A DNA stretch of 64,000 bases from Acetobacteraceae bacterium (GTDB taxonomy: Bacteria > Pseudomonadota > Alphaproteobacteria > Acetobacterales > Acetobacteraceae): positions 62,001-126,000 of the forward strand of contig JAIXWG010000039.1 of NCBI GenBank assembly GCA_027482245.1, given 5' to 3'. This document shows positions 26,024-34,934 of this stretch, in pieces. Numbering within the stretch: the first letter of the stretch is position 1; every line of letters starts with the position of its first letter. The notes under the pieces are model-generated. The model made no database searches. It had not been told where the DNA came from and was given only the letters and a program-made list of their open reading frames with translations. The position numbers and the translations under genes are program-made.

Positions 26024-28341
26024 GCCTGTCCCGCCCGCCCCGGCGGCGGGAGGATGCCCGCCTGCTGACCGGCCGCGGCACCTATGCCGATGACATCGAC
26101 CTGCCGGGCCAGGCGCATGCCGTCTTTGTCCGGTCGCCGGTCGCGCATGGCATCCTGCGCGGCATCGACACGGCGGCGGCCCTCGCGGCGCCGGGCGTCG
26201 TCGCGGTCTTCACCGCGGCGGATTTGGCGGCGGCCGGGATCGGGCCCATCCCCTACCTCCCTATGCCCGGCTTCCCGATGCCCCCGCCGGCGGAGGCGCC
26301 GCGCCCGGCGCTGGCCGCCGATCGCGTGCGGCATGTGGGGGAGCCGATCGCGGTGGTGGTCGCGGAAACGCGCCACCAGGCGGAGGATGCGGCGGAGCTG
26401 GTGCTGGCGGAGATCGAGCCGCTGCCCGCCGTGACGGACACCGCCGCCGCGGTCGAGCCGGGCGCGCCGCTGGTCTGGGACGGGGCCGCGGCCAATACCG
26501 GTCTGACCTGGCGGGCTGGCGACCGCGCGGCGACGGAGGCCGCCTTCGCGGCTGCCGCCCATGTCACGCGGCTGCGCATCGTCAACAACCGCGTCATCGC
26601 CAACCCGATCGAACCCCGCACCGCCATCGCCAGCTACGATCCCGATGGCGCGGCGGGGGAGGGCGCCTGGAGCCTCGTCTGCGCCAGCCAGGGCGTGCAG
26701 TACATGCTGCGCGTGCTGTGCCAGCATACCTTCGGCGTGCCGCGCGAACGGATGCTGGTCTTCACGTATGACGTGGGCGGCGCCTTCGGCGTGAAGGAAC
26801 AGCCCTACCCCGAGGATGTCGCCATCCTGCACGCCGCCCGCGCGCTGGGCCGGCCCGTGAAGTGGCGCGGCACGCGGGCGGAACACCTGCTCTCCGACAA
26901 CCATGGCCGCGATGCGGTGATGGATGCGGAACTGGCGCTGGATGCCGAGGGTGGCTTCCTCGCGGTGCGGCTGTCCGTGCTGGACGCGATGGGGGCCTAC
27001 TACTCCGTCCACGGCCCCTACGTGACCATCCGCAACACCACCAACGGCCTGCCGCTGGTCTATCGCACGCCGGCGATCGACGTGACGGTGCGCCTGGTGC
27101 TGTCCAACACCGCCTCCACCGGGCCCTATCGCGGCGCGGGACGCGAAGCGGCGGCGCTGGTGATGGAGCGCCTGGTGGATGCCGCGGCACGGGAGACGGG
27201 GCGGGACCCGGTGGCGCTGCGGCGGCGGAACCTGATCCCGCCCGAAGCCATGCCCTACCGGTCGCCCTCCGGCCGCCTGTATGACAGCGGCGATTTCGCC
27301 GCGGTGCTGGACAAGGCGCTGGCGCTGGCGTGGGACGGCTTCGCGGAGCGGGAGGCCGCGTCGCGCGCCGCGGGGCGGCTGCGGGGGCGCGGGCTGTGCT
27401 GCTTCCTGGAATGCGTGGGCGGGCTGCTCTACGAAAGCGCCGATATCCGCTTCCCCGCGGAAGGCGGCATCGACCTGGTGGTGGCGACGCAATCCAGCGG
27501 CCAGGGGCATGAGACCGCCTTCCCGGCGCTGGTCGCGCAACGCCTCGGCGTGCCGGCGGAGAGCATCCGTTTGCGCCAGGGAGACAGCCGCGACGTGCCG
27601 CGGGGCCTCGCCTCCATCGCCTCCCGCTCCCTGATCATGGCGGGGTCGGCGCTGGCGATCTCCTGCGACCTGGTGCTGGGCAAGGCGCGGGACGTCGCGG
27701 CCCATCGGCTGGAGGTGGATGCGGCTGACCTGGTGTTCGAGGATGGCGCCTTCCGCATCGCCGGCACGGACCGCGCGATCGGGCTGCTGGAGGTGGCGCG
27801 CTGGCTTGCGACGGGTCCCGCGCTGCCGGAGGGGCTGCCCCGCAGCCTCGATTCCACCGGCGACTTCGATGCGGAGGAGCTGAACTTCCCGAATGGTTGC
27901 CACATCGCGGAGGTCGAGATCGACCCGGAGACGGGGGAGGCGCGCGTTGATCGCTACGCCGCCATCGATGATGTCGGCGTGGTGCTGAACCCCGTGATCG
28001 TGCACGGCCAGGTGCAGGGCGGCATCGCGCAGGGGCTGGGCCAGGTGCTGGCGGAGGCGATCGTCTATGACGCGGACGGCCAACTGCTGTCGGGGTCGCT
28101 GATGGACTACGCGCTGCCGCGCGCGGCGGATGTGCCGGCCATGGCGATTGGCCTGCATGAGGTGCCAGCGCGCAGCAACCCGCTGGGCGTGAAGGGCGCG
28201 GGCGAATCGGGCGTCACGGGCTCCGTCGCCGCCATCGCGAATGCGCTGGCGGATGCGCTGTGGCGCGCAGGCGCGGTGCCGGATGTGGCGATGCCCGCGA
28301 CGCCGGAACGCCTCTGGCAGGCGCTCCGGCGCAAGCGCTGA
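26020..28341 (+). CDS. Molybdenum hydroxylase large subunit, CoxL/XdhB-type
   Basis: A 773-residue molybdopterin-binding subunit of the xanthine dehydrogenase family. The N-terminal domain (RREDARLLTGRGTYADDIDLPGQAHAVFVRSP) and the following Mo-binding domain are typical: YDVGGAFGVKEQPYPED near residue 250, TGPYRGAGREAAALVMERLVD, VVATQSSGQGHETAFP, and the catalytic Glu729 in GVKGAGESGVTG. These enzymes hydroxylate N-heterocycles, aldehydes or CO and normally need an Fe-S (CoxS) and an FAD (CoxM) subunit, neither of which is next to this gene. The Cys of the CO dehydrogenase active-site loop is not apparent, so it is not CODH. The gene ends two bases before the convergent Bug gene. Confidence 0.9.
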   Translation: MSLSRPPRRREDARLLTGRGTYADDIDLPGQAHAVFVRSPVAHGILRGIDTAAALAAPGVVAVFTAADLAAAGIGPIPYLPMPGFPMPPPAEAPRPALAADRVRHVGEPIAVVVAETRHQAEDAAELVLAEIEPLPAVTDTAAAVEPGAPLVWDGAAANTGLTWRAGDRAATEAAFAAAAHVTRLRIVNNRVIANPIEPRTAIASYDPDGAAGEGAWSLVCASQGVQYMLRVLCQHTFGVPRERMLVFTYDVGGAFGVKEQPYPEDVAILHAARALGRPVKWRGTRAEHLLSDNHGRDAVMDAELALDAEGGFLAVRLSVLDAMGAYYSVHGPYVTIRNTTNGLPLVYRTPAIDVTVRLVLSNTASTGPYRGAGREAAALVMERLVDAAARETGRDPVALRRRNLIPPEAMPYRSPSGRLYDSGDFAAVLDKALALAWDGFAEREAASRAAGRLRGRGLCCFLECVGGLLYESADIRFPAEGGIDLVVATQSSGQGHETAFPALVAQRLGVPAESIRLRQGDSRDVPRGLASIASRSLIMAGSALAISCDLVLGKARDVAAHRLEVDAADLVFEDGAFRIAGTDRAIGLLEVARWLATGPALPEGLPRSLDSTGDFDAEELNFPNGCHIAEVEIDPETGEARVDRYAAIDDVGVVLNPVIVHGQVQGGIAQGLGQVLAEAIVYDADGQLLSGSLMDYALPRAADVPAMAIGLHEVPARSNPLGVKGAGESGVTGSVAAIANALADALWRAGAVPDVAMPATPERLWQALRRKR

Positions 28342-28342
28342 A

Positions 28343-29317
28343 TCAGTCGGCGTACTGCCCCGCTTCGACGATCAGCGGCCGCAGGCGCGCGATCTCGCTG
28401 GCCAGGAACTGGGCGTGGTAGGCGGGTGTCACTTCCTCATCCGCCGCCACCGTCGTCAGCGTCTCCGCGAAGCGCTGGCGCAAGCGTTCGTCGCGCAGCG
28501 CGGCGCGGATCGCCTGGGCGAGGCGGGCCTGGATCTCGGGCGGCGTGCCGGCGGCGGCGTAGAGGCCGTGCCAGGCGGACATGATGAGATCGACGCCCTG
28601 CTCCCGCGCCGTCGGCACGTCGAAGCCCGGGATGCGGCTGGGCAGCGTCACGGCATAGGCCTTGATGCGGCCATCCCGCGCGAAGGGCGCGACGACCGTC
28701 GCCTGTTCGCAGGAGATGTCGAGCCGCCCGGCCATCATCTCCGTCATCGCCGGCGCACTGCCGCGGAAGACGATGCTGGTGGCGCTGCGCCCGGCCGCGT
28801 GCTGCATCAGCATGCCGCAGAGCTGGTTCGATCCGCCGAGGCCGGAATGGCCGAGGTTCAGCCGGTCCCCCTGTTCCCGCAGCACGGCGAGGTAGCTGGC
28901 GAGGTCGCGCGCCGGGAAATCGGGGCGGGAGACGATGGCCATGCCGGTGTGGGAGACGACGCCGAGCGGCGCGAAGCCGCGTTCGATGCTGAAGGGCAGC
29001 TGCCGGTACAGAGTCGCCGCGGCGGCCAGGCCGATGTGGTGGATCATCAGCGTGTGGCCATCGGGGCGCGACTGCGCCACGCGGGCGGCAGCGATGGTGC
29101 CGCCGGCGCCGGTCAGGTTCTCCGCCGCCACGGGCTGGCCGAGTTCGCGGGACATGCCCTCCGCCAGCAGGCGCCCGATCATGTCGGTCGGCCCGCCGGC
29201 GGCGAAGGGGATGGCGATGGTCAGGGGGCGGTTCGGGAAGGCCTGCGCGAAGGCGCTGCTGCCGATGAAGGGCAGCGCGAGCGCGGCCCCCGTGATACCG
29301 CGGCGGGTGATCCCCAA
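28343..29317 (-). CDS. Bug-family (TTT transporter) periplasmic binding protein
   Basis: 324 residues. Signal with Arg pair (MGITRRGITGAALALPF, cleavage near SAFAQ), then [44 protein letters not shown], and a late VPTAREQGVDLIM. The usual YRG loop is FRGSAPAMTEM. It lies 70 bp downstream of pcaG on the same strand, at the end of a run that starts at 33372, so its ligand may be an aromatic or hydroxy acid feeding PcaHG. Convergent with coxL, with no space for a terminator. Confidence 0.9.
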   Translation of the reverse strand: MGITRRGITGAALALPFIGSSAFAQAFPNRPLTIAIPFAAGGPTDMIGRLLAEGMSRELGQPVAAENLTGAGGTIAAARVAQSRPDGHTLMIHHIGLAAAATLYRQLPFSIERGFAPLGVVSHTGMAIVSRPDFPARDLASYLAVLREQGDRLNLGHSGLGGSNQLCGMLMQHAAGRSATSIVFRGSAPAMTEMMAGRLDISCEQATVVAPFARDGRIKAYAVTLPSRIPGFDVPTAREQGVDLIMSAWHGLYAAAGTPPEIQARLAQAIRAALRDERLRQRFAETLTTVAADEEVTPAYHAQFLASEIARLRPLIVEAGQYAD

Positions 29318-29387
29318 GGCTTCCTCCCATGGCCGTCACGCGGCCGTCTTTGCGGGGGGGAGTGTCGCATGGGGGGCGGCGGCGGCG

Positions 29388-29984
29388 TCAATCCTCGAAG
29401 AAGGGGGTTTCGTCCGCCGCCGGGCCGCGCAGGCGGATGTCGAAGCGGAAGACGCGAAGGCCGTTCTCCGTGCCGTCCGGCACGGCGACCAGCTTCGGCC
29501 GCAGCGCGGGCGGCACCAGCGCCATGACCGGGTCGGCGGCGTGGGCGGCCGCGTGGTCGGGGAAGAAGACGGTGGTCTGCGCCCGGCGCATCAGCCCCGC
29601 GCCCATGATCGCGATGTTGATGTGCGGCGCCCGCGGGCCGGCGGCATCGGCATAGCCGCCCGGCATCACGGTGCGGAATTCGTAGCGCCCTTCCGCATCC
29701 GTCCAGGCGCGGCCCCAGCCAAGGAAGTTCGGGTCAGCCTGGTCGCGGCCCGGGTCGAGCGGATGGTCGAAATGCCCGCCGGCATCGGCCTGCCAGGCCT
29801 CCAGGATCATGTTGAGGCAGGGCACCGCTTCTTCCCGCCTCACCTGGCCGCGGAGGATGATGACCTCCCCCTTCGCGGTGGCGGCGGCGCCTTCCTCGAC
29901 CACCGTCAAATCGTTGTCCTGCGCGCGGAACAGGGTACGCGGGAAGAAGGGGCCGATGGTGTGTTCGGAGGAGGGGAGGGACAT
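29388..29984 (-). CDS. pcaG: Protocatechuate 3,4-dioxygenase, alpha subunit
   Basis: Alpha (non-catalytic, fold-building) partner of PcaH; together they cleave protocatechuate to beta-carboxymuconate. The 198 residues read like PcaG: SLPSSEHTIGPFFPRTLF at the N-terminus, GQVRREEAVPCLNMILEAWQADAGG, and PHINIAIMGAGLMRRAQTTVFFPD. As in known alpha subunits, the metal ligands are replaced (HINI where beta has HxH). ATG 29984 overlaps the pcaH stop as TGATG and has GGAGG seven bases upstream. No pcaB, pcaC or pcaD is in the window, so the following steps are encoded elsewhere. Confidence 0.92.
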   Translation of the reverse strand: MSLPSSEHTIGPFFPRTLFRAQDNDLTVVEEGAAATAKGEVIILRGQVRREEAVPCLNMILEAWQADAGGHFDHPLDPGRDQADPNFLGWGRAWTDAEGRYEFRTVMPGGYADAAGPRAPHINIAIMGAGLMRRAQTTVFFPDHAAAHAADPVMALVPPALRPKLVAVPDGTENGLRVFRFDIRLRGPAADETPFFED

Positions 29985-30700
29985 CACGGGGCCTCCGGCG
30001 TGGCGTGGCGGCCGCGCAGCACGATGTCGAAGGTGAAGCCGAGGTAGAGGTCACCGACCTCGGCCGGCGGCAAATCCTTCGCGATCAGGCGCTGGCGCGC
30101 GGCCTCATCCGGCACGGATTGCAGGATGCGGTCGAGCGCGTTCAGCGGGTCGCCCGCGAAATACATCTGCGTGACGAGGCGGGAGAGGGAGGAGGGGCCG
30201 AGCACGGAGAAATGGACATGTGGCGGGCGCCACCAGGTCTCCTTCACCGGCACCGGATACGCGCCGGGCTTGATGGTGAAGAAGGCGTAGCGGCCCTCCT
30301 CATCGGTGCGCACGCGGCCATTGCCGACGAAGTTGGGGTCGAGCGGCGCGGCGCGCTGGTCGATCGGGTTGAAGTAGCGGCCGGAGGCATTGGCCTGCCA
30401 CAGCTCCACCACCGCGCCGCGGACCGGGCGCCCATCCTCGTCCAGCACGCGGCCGGCGAGGTGCATGAGCTGCCCGATGGCGGGGCGGCCCGGGATGGGC
30501 TCGGCCAGGTTCGCTTCCCCGCAGGGCAGCTTGCGGTCGAGCCGCAGCGGGCCCGTCGCTTCGGTGCGCGTGGCGGGGCGCCGGATCAGGGGCTGGGACG
30601 GGGTGTGCGTCCAGGTGTTGGGATAGCCCGCGATGGGGACGTCCGGCTGGATGCCGGCGGGCCAGGGATCGAAGCGATCCGGGACGGTCTCGTGGTTCAT
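29984..30700 (-). CDS. pcaH: Protocatechuate 3,4-dioxygenase, beta subunit
   Basis: Catalytic beta subunit, 238 residues. The Fe(III) ligands are all present with the spacing of the Pseudomonas enzyme: Tyr109 (GRYFNP), Tyr148 (PGAYPVP), His161 and His163 (PPHVHF), i.e. intervals 39 and 13. Other marks are the long N-terminal arm (IAGYPNTWTHTPSQPL), DPNFVGNGRVRTDEEGRYAFFTIKPG and the C-terminal FDIVLRG. It precedes pcaG with a one-base overlap. The 5' leader contains a 10-bp stem (30711-30737) directly before the likely ribosome site. Confidence 0.95.
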   Translation of the reverse strand: MNHETVPDRFDPWPAGIQPDVPIAGYPNTWTHTPSQPLIRRPATRTEATGPLRLDRKLPCGEANLAEPIPGRPAIGQLMHLAGRVLDEDGRPVRGAVVELWQANASGRYFNPIDQRAAPLDPNFVGNGRVRTDEEGRYAFFTIKPGAYPVPVKETWWRPPHVHFSVLGPSSLSRLVTQMYFAGDPLNALDRILQSVPDEAARQRLIAKDLPPAEVGDLYLGFTFDIVLRGRHATPEAP

Positions 30701-30710
30701 GCTCTCGTTT

Positions 30711-30737
30711 CCCCGCGCCCGGGTCAGGGGCGCGGGG
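30711..30737 (-). promoter_or_regulatory. Hairpin in the pcaHG leader
   Basis: CCCCGCGCCC (30711-30720) pairs with GGGCGCGGGG (30728-30737) across a seven-base loop. On the minus strand the downstream arm ends in GGGG at the purine run GGGGAAACGAGAGC before pcaH ATG, so folding may sequester the ribosome site, or the hairpin may end the racemase transcript. An AT-rich stretch near 30775-30785 (TTATGAAGCATAACG) could be the pca promoter. Confidence 0.35.
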
Positions 30738-30787
30738 CAGCGTGGCCCGGCGCGGGGTCAGCCGTCAACGTTATGCTTCATAAATAT

Positions 30788-31576
30788 TCAGGGCGTCCGG
30801 AACATGGGCAGGCCTCGGACGTCCGCCACGCGGTTCATCATGGCCGTCGGCGGCCCCTGGTAGTAGTTGCGGCGGCTGACGGCATGGCCGGTGATGCGGT
30901 GCATGGCGATGGCGGATTCCGCTGCCTTCACCAGCAGCCCGTAGCTGTGCAGCAGCGGCACGCCGGCGATGGTATAGACGCCGCGCGCGGCCAGCAGGGC
31001 GGCGGTGGAGCCCGTCAGGAACAGCACCTCCGCCCCCGCTTCCACCGCGCGTTCGCCGGCTGCTTCCACGGCGGCGACATAGGCCAGCGCCTCATCCTCC
31101 CGCGTGAACATCGCGTTGTTGCCGGGGGAATGGCCGGTGTTCTCGATGGAGGCGAGGCGGCTGGCCAGGCCGTAGCCCGTCACGATCTCCCGGTAGCGGG
31201 ACACCATCTTGGGATGCTGCACCAGCATGCCGAAGCGCTCCCCCATGGTGCAGGCGGTGAAGCACAGCACCTCCATGAAGGAGATGACGGGGATGTCGAG
31301 CAGCTCCCGCAGCTCCACCAGGCCGGTATCCAGCGAATTGGCGATGACGAAGGCGTCGTAGCCGCCGTCGCGGCGGAGCTTCAGCGCCGTCTCCACGAAT
31401 TCCCGCACGTCGTAGTGCCAGATGGAGCGGTACTGGTCGCCGAGCGCGCCATGCGGCGTGCCGTGGACCTCCACCGTGGTGCCGGGCGCCGCGACGGCAT
31501 CGCAGAGCGTCTTCGTCGTCGAGAGGAAATTCGACATCGCCGTCTCGGAGGAGATCAGCTGGTACCAGATCTTCAT
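30788..31576 (-). CDS. Asp/Glu/hydantoin racemase-family protein (racemase 1)
   Basis: 262 residues of the aspartate/glutamate racemase superfamily. The N-terminus MKIWYQLISSETAMSNF matches that of the neighbouring racemase 2 (MKLWYQSMS), and DAFVIANSLDTGL holds the usual region around the first thiol, while a later VLFLTGSTAALL replaces the second. Only CFTACTMG offers cysteines, so a true two-Cys racemase mechanism is uncertain; maleate isomerase or a binding role is possible. Nine bases separate it from the Bug gene upstream, indicating a shared message: a racemase-Bug-racemase set. Confidence 0.8.
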   Translation of the reverse strand: MKIWYQLISSETAMSNFLSTTKTLCDAVAAPGTTVEVHGTPHGALGDQYRSIWHYDVREFVETALKLRRDGGYDAFVIANSLDTGLVELRELLDIPVISFMEVLCFTACTMGERFGMLVQHPKMVSRYREIVTGYGLASRLASIENTGHSPGNNAMFTREDEALAYVAAVEAAGERAVEAGAEVLFLTGSTAALLAARGVYTIAGVPLLHSYGLLVKAAESAIAMHRITGHAVSRRNYYQGPPTAMMNRVADVRGLPMFRTP

Positions 31577-31585
31577 GATGGCGCC

Positions 31586-32548
31586 TCAGTTGAAGGATAG
31601 GCCGGTGGCCTCGACGAGCTTCGTGACATCGGCGATGCGGTCGCCGATGAAGCCGCGGAAGGCGTCCGGTGTGGTCGGGGTCGGCGTGGCACCGAGGCCG
31701 CGGAGCCGCGCCGCGAGGTCGGCATCCTGCACCACCGCGGCGCAGGCTTCCGCGAGCCGCCGCACGATCTCCGGCGGCGTGCGGGCCGGGGCGAGCAGGC
31801 CCATGTAGCTGGAGGAGACGTAGCCGGGCACGCCGGCCTCCGCGATGGTCGGCAGCTGCGGCAGCAGGTCGGATCGCTGCGGCGTGCCGACGGCCAGCGC
31901 CTTCACATGGCCGAGCGCGATCGCCTCCATCACCGGGGGCAGGTTCTCGAACAGCAGCTGGATGCGGCCGGCGCGGAGGTCGAGCAGGGATTGCGAGGTG
32001 CCGCGATAGGGAACGTGGGTGATCTGCACGCCGGCGAGGGCGCAGAACATCTCGCCGGAGAGATGCGCGACGGAGCCGGGGCCGGCCGAGCCGAAATTGA
32101 TGACACCGGGCTGCGCCTTCGCGGCCGCCAGCAGCTCCGCCACGGAGTTCGGGGGAAATTCCTTGTTGGCGACGAGGACGATGGGGCTGTCCGTCAGCTG
32201 CGCCACCGGCGCCAGGTCGCGCAGCGGGTGGTAGCGGATGCCCGCCTGCATGACGGGGTTCACCGCGATGGAGCCGGGCGTGCCGCAGAGCAGCGTGTGG
32301 CCATCGGGCTGCGCGTTCACCACCTGCATGGCGCCGATGGTGCCGCCCGCGCCGGCGACATTGTCCACCACGACCTGTTGCCCGAAGCGGTTGGACAGGC
32401 CCTGCGCGACCAGGCGCATCATCACATCCGTGCCGCCGCCGGGGGTGAAGGGGACGATGACGCGGAGCGGCCGGCTGGGCCAGCTTTCCTGCGCCAGGGC
32501 CGGGGTGGCGAGCAGCGTGGCAAGGATGGTGCGGCGGGCCAGCGTCAT
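31586..32548 (-). CDS. Bug-family binding protein between two racemases
   Basis: 320 residues, signal MTLARRTILATLLATPALAQ. Family blocks: VIVPFTPGGGTDVMMR, VVVDNVAGAGGTIG, QPDGHTLL, ITHVPYRGTSQSL, LPQLPTIAEAGVPGY. The start overlaps the stop of racemase 2 by four bases and the gene ends nine bases before racemase 1. Being flanked tightly by racemase genes, it may bring in the compound these enzymes act on (a hydantoin, amino acid derivative or malate-like acid); this is inferred. No TctAB gene is nearby. Confidence 0.91.
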   Translation of the reverse strand: MTLARRTILATLLATPALAQESWPSRPLRVIVPFTPGGGTDVMMRLVAQGLSNRFGQQVVVDNVAGAGGTIGAMQVVNAQPDGHTLLCGTPGSIAVNPVMQAGIRYHPLRDLAPVAQLTDSPIVLVANKEFPPNSVAELLAAAKAQPGVINFGSAGPGSVAHLSGEMFCALAGVQITHVPYRGTSQSLLDLRAGRIQLLFENLPPVMEAIALGHVKALAVGTPQRSDLLPQLPTIAEAGVPGYVSSSYMGLLAPARTPPEIVRRLAEACAAVVQDADLAARLRGLGATPTPTTPDAFRGFIGDRIADVTKLVEATGLSFN

Positions 32549-33372
32549 GGCGTGCTTCCTCCTGTCAGGCCGGGCACGGTCGGATAGACCGCGCCGTAAT
32601 GCTTCCGGATTTCCGCGATCTGGTCCTCGCCAGGGGGCGCGTAGGCCAGGCGCTTGGAGGTGAAGCGGCCGCCCATCAGGCGGTTCATCCGCACCGCCAT
32701 CTCCCCCATCTTGATCAGGCTGGTGATGCCGTTCAGCACCGGCGCGCCGCGCCCGGCGTCATGGATCCCGGCATCGGCCAGCAGCGCCATGGCGACGCCG
32801 CCGGCAGGGATCACGACCTCCGCGCCGCGCTCCACCGTCTCCGCCGCCGCCTGCTTGAATTGCGCCAGGATGCGGGTGCGGGCGGCGGGATCGGTGAAGC
32901 CCTCCTTCAGGTCGAGGATGCGCTCCATCTGCATGCGCGCGGTGCCGGAGAGCCGCCCGCGCAGCCCGGCGCGGTCCACATTCTCCAGGATGCGGGCGGT
33001 GAACTTCTCGTTGAGCGTCACCAGGGAGAAGCTGGCGCCCATGATGCTGGCGAGGTGCAGCGCCGTCTCGCAGAGGCCGAGCACAGGGATGCTGGCGATC
33101 TCCCGACATTCGCGGAGCCCCGGATCGGCGATGTTGCCGATCAGGAAGGCGTCGTAGCCCTGCTCCATGGCGGTGACGACGTTCCGCATCACCTCCCCGC
33201 TCTCGAGGTATTCGAGGTAGCGGTACTGGTCGGCGACGCCGCCGATCTGGGTGATGCCGTGGACGGTGACCTCGGTCTCCGGGTCCTTCACGCCGTCGAT
33301 GATGCGGCGGAGCACGGGGTGGTAGTGCCCCCAGGCCGCGCTGCGCGACATGGATTGATACCAGAGCTTCAT
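32545..33372 (-). CDS. Asp/Glu/hydantoin racemase-family protein (racemase 2)
   Basis: 275 residues. Start 33372 is preferred to 33456 because it gives MKLWYQSMSRSAAWG, shared with racemase 1; the longer form adds 28 basic residues. Contains YDAFLIGNIADPGLRECREIASIPVLGLCETAL, with a Cys in RECRE and another in GLCETAL, and later ERGAEVVIPAGGVAMAL where the second catalytic thiol would be Ala-rich. Related in sequence to racemase 1, so the two derive from a duplication or act on two related substrates. Heads the run that continues through Bug, racemase 1 and pcaHG. Confidence 0.8.
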   Translation of the reverse strand: MKLWYQSMSRSAAWGHYHPVLRRIIDGVKDPETEVTVHGITQIGGVADQYRYLEYLESGEVMRNVVTAMEQGYDAFLIGNIADPGLRECREIASIPVLGLCETALHLASIMGASFSLVTLNEKFTARILENVDRAGLRGRLSGTARMQMERILDLKEGFTDPAARTRILAQFKQAAAETVERGAEVVIPAGGVAMALLADAGIHDAGRGAPVLNGITSLIKMGEMAVRMNRLMGGRFTSKRLAYAPPGEDQIAEIRKHYGAVYPTVPGLTGGSTP

Positions 33373-33423
33373 CGACGCGAAGCCCCGCGCATGACCTGGC
33401 CCATATGGCCGCTTCCTTCCCCT

Positions 33424-33446
33424 GCCAGGGCTCTGGCGGCCCTGGC
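33424..33446 (-). terminator. Hairpin between the FAD-linked oxidase and racemase 2
   Basis: GCCAGGGC at 33424-33431 pairs perfectly with GCCCTGGC at 33439-33446, seven-base loop. It is about 76 bases downstream of the oxidase stop in the 149-bp gap, with no U-tract. Confidence 0.4.
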
Positions 33447-33521
33447 TTCGGGTCATTCAACAGGAAGCGGCGGGCGGGCGGTAGTCCCAAACTCCGGGAT
33501 TTCGTGACCCAGCGGCCGGGG

Positions 33522-34934
33522 TCAGTCCAGCAATTCGGGCGGCGCGTCCTGGTCGGTCTCGTAGAGCTCGATCGGCGGCACGGCGCCGGGCTTCCAGTCC
33601 GGGTCGTCCCAGGCGGCCATCTTGCCGGGGTTGAGCAGGCCCTTCGGGTCCGCCTGGCGCTTGAAGTCGAGCTGCGCCTGATCGACCAGCTTCATGCCGC
33701 CTTCCTCCAGGAGGAAGGTGTGCGGGTTGAAGATGGGGCTGCCGGCTTGCTCATGGATGCGCATGATCTCGTCGAGCCGCTCCTCCGTCGTGAATCGGAC
33801 GATCTGCAGGCCGATGGCGCAGACCTGGCCAGCGAAGCGGACGATCTCGACATGGAAGAGCACCTCGTCGCCGAAGCGCTTCTCCAACTGCTCGATCAGG
33901 GCGAGGTGGTCGGGGGCGGGGAAGAGGGATTGCAGGTAGGTGATGGATTTGTCGGTCTTCAGCACCTGCAGCGTGGTGTGGTTCCAGGAGTGTTCGTAGC
34001 AGGGCACGGCGGCGTCTTCCGTGCGCTCCCGGTGGATCTCCTGCCCGGCGTGTTCGGCGACCAGCGCGTCGAGCAGCGCGAGGTCCGGGGCGGCGACCAT
34101 CAGGCAGGCGACGGCCATGCCCGCCGGGACCTTCGCGCCCCACTGACGAAAGCGGTCCTGCGGCAGCGGCGCGGGGACGATGCAGGCCAGCTTCTTCGTG
34201 ATGTCGTCCCGCCGCGCCAGCGCGTCGCCGAAGCGGCAGGCGGCGGAGAGCGTTGGGAAGGCCACGACGACGTCGATCCATTCATGCGCGGGGGCGAGGG
34301 GCATCTCCAGCGCGGTGATGATGCCGTTGGTGCCATAGGCGTGGTTGGCCTGCTGGATGTCGGGCCCACGAAGTTCCAGCACGCGGGGCTCGGCCTCCAT
34401 CGTCATCACCCGCAGGCCGAGGATGTTGCCCGGGGCGCGCAGCCCGCCCCAGGTGATGCTGCCGACACCGCCTGAGCCCCCCGCGATGAAGCCGCCCAGC
34501 GTCGCGGTGCGGAGCGTGGAGGGATGGATGCGGAGTTCGCCGCCGACCTCCCGCCGTGTCTGCGCATCGAGGTCGATCAGCCGGATGCCGGCCTCGGCGC
34601 GGACCATGCCGGGCTCCGCGTGGAGCACGCGGTTGAGGCGCAGCAGGTCGAGCACGATGCCGCCGCGCAGCGGCATGGCCTGGCCGTAGTTCCCGGTGCC
34701 ACCGCCGCGCGGCGTCACGGGCACGTCATGCGCATAGGCGGCGGCGAGGAGGGCGCGAAGCTGCGCCTCGTCCCGCGGCGCGACGACCGCTTCGCCGGTG
34801 ACGCGGTTCAGCTGGCGCTTCAGCACGGGCGAGTACCAGAAGAAGTCGCGCGACTTCTGGCGGACCAGCGCCGGGTCCGTGGACCAGTCGAGGCCCGGCA
34901 GCGCGTTCATCACCGCCGTCACAGTGCCGGTCAT
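33522..34934 (-). CDS. FAD-linked oxidase, GlcD/D-lactate dehydrogenase-like
   Basis: 470 residues of the VAO/PCMH flavoprotein family (FAD_binding_4 then C-terminal FAD-oxidase domain). The FAD-binding part has VPVTPRGGGTGNYGQAMPLRGGIVLDLLRLNRVLH and GGFIAGGSGGVGSITWGGLRAPGNIL; the C-terminal part ends NPHTFLLEEGGMKLVD and ADPKGLLNPGKM, the PxGLxNPGK hallmark. It likely oxidises a 2-hydroxy acid such as D-lactate or glycolate, passing electrons to quinone or a partner. Its start overlaps the creatininase-family stop by four bases, so the two are one operon. Confidence 0.88.
   Translation of the reverse strand: MTGTVTAVMNALPGLDWSTDPALVRQKSRDFFWYSPVLKRQLNRVTGEAVVAPRDEAQLRALLAAAYAHDVPVTPRGGGTGNYGQAMPLRGGIVLDLLRLNRVLHAEPGMVRAEAGIRLIDLDAQTRREVGGELRIHPSTLRTATLGGFIAGGSGGVGSITWGGLRAPGNILGLRVMTMEAEPRVLELRGPDIQQANHAYGTNGIITALEMPLAPAHEWIDVVVAFPTLSAACRFGDALARRDDITKKLACIVPAPLPQDRFRQWGAKVPAGMAVACLMVAAPDLALLDALVAEHAGQEIHRERTEDAAVPCYEHSWNHTTLQVLKTDKSITYLQSLFPAPDHLALIEQLEKRFGDEVLFHVEIVRFAGQVCAIGLQIVRFTTEERLDEIMRIHEQAGSPIFNPHTFLLEEGGMKLVDQAQLDFKRQADPKGLLNPGKMAAWDDPDWKPGAVPPIELYETDQDAPPELLD

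Noticed and set aside
26020..28341. Carbon monoxide dehydrogenase
   Set aside because: The characteristic active-site cysteine loop is not seen and coxS and coxM are missing; a general molybdenum hydroxylase is safer.
29388..30700. A complete protocatechuate (pca) operon
   Set aside because: Only pcaHG are present; the flanking genes are Bug and racemase-like, and no pcaB, pcaC, pcaD or pcaQ was found.
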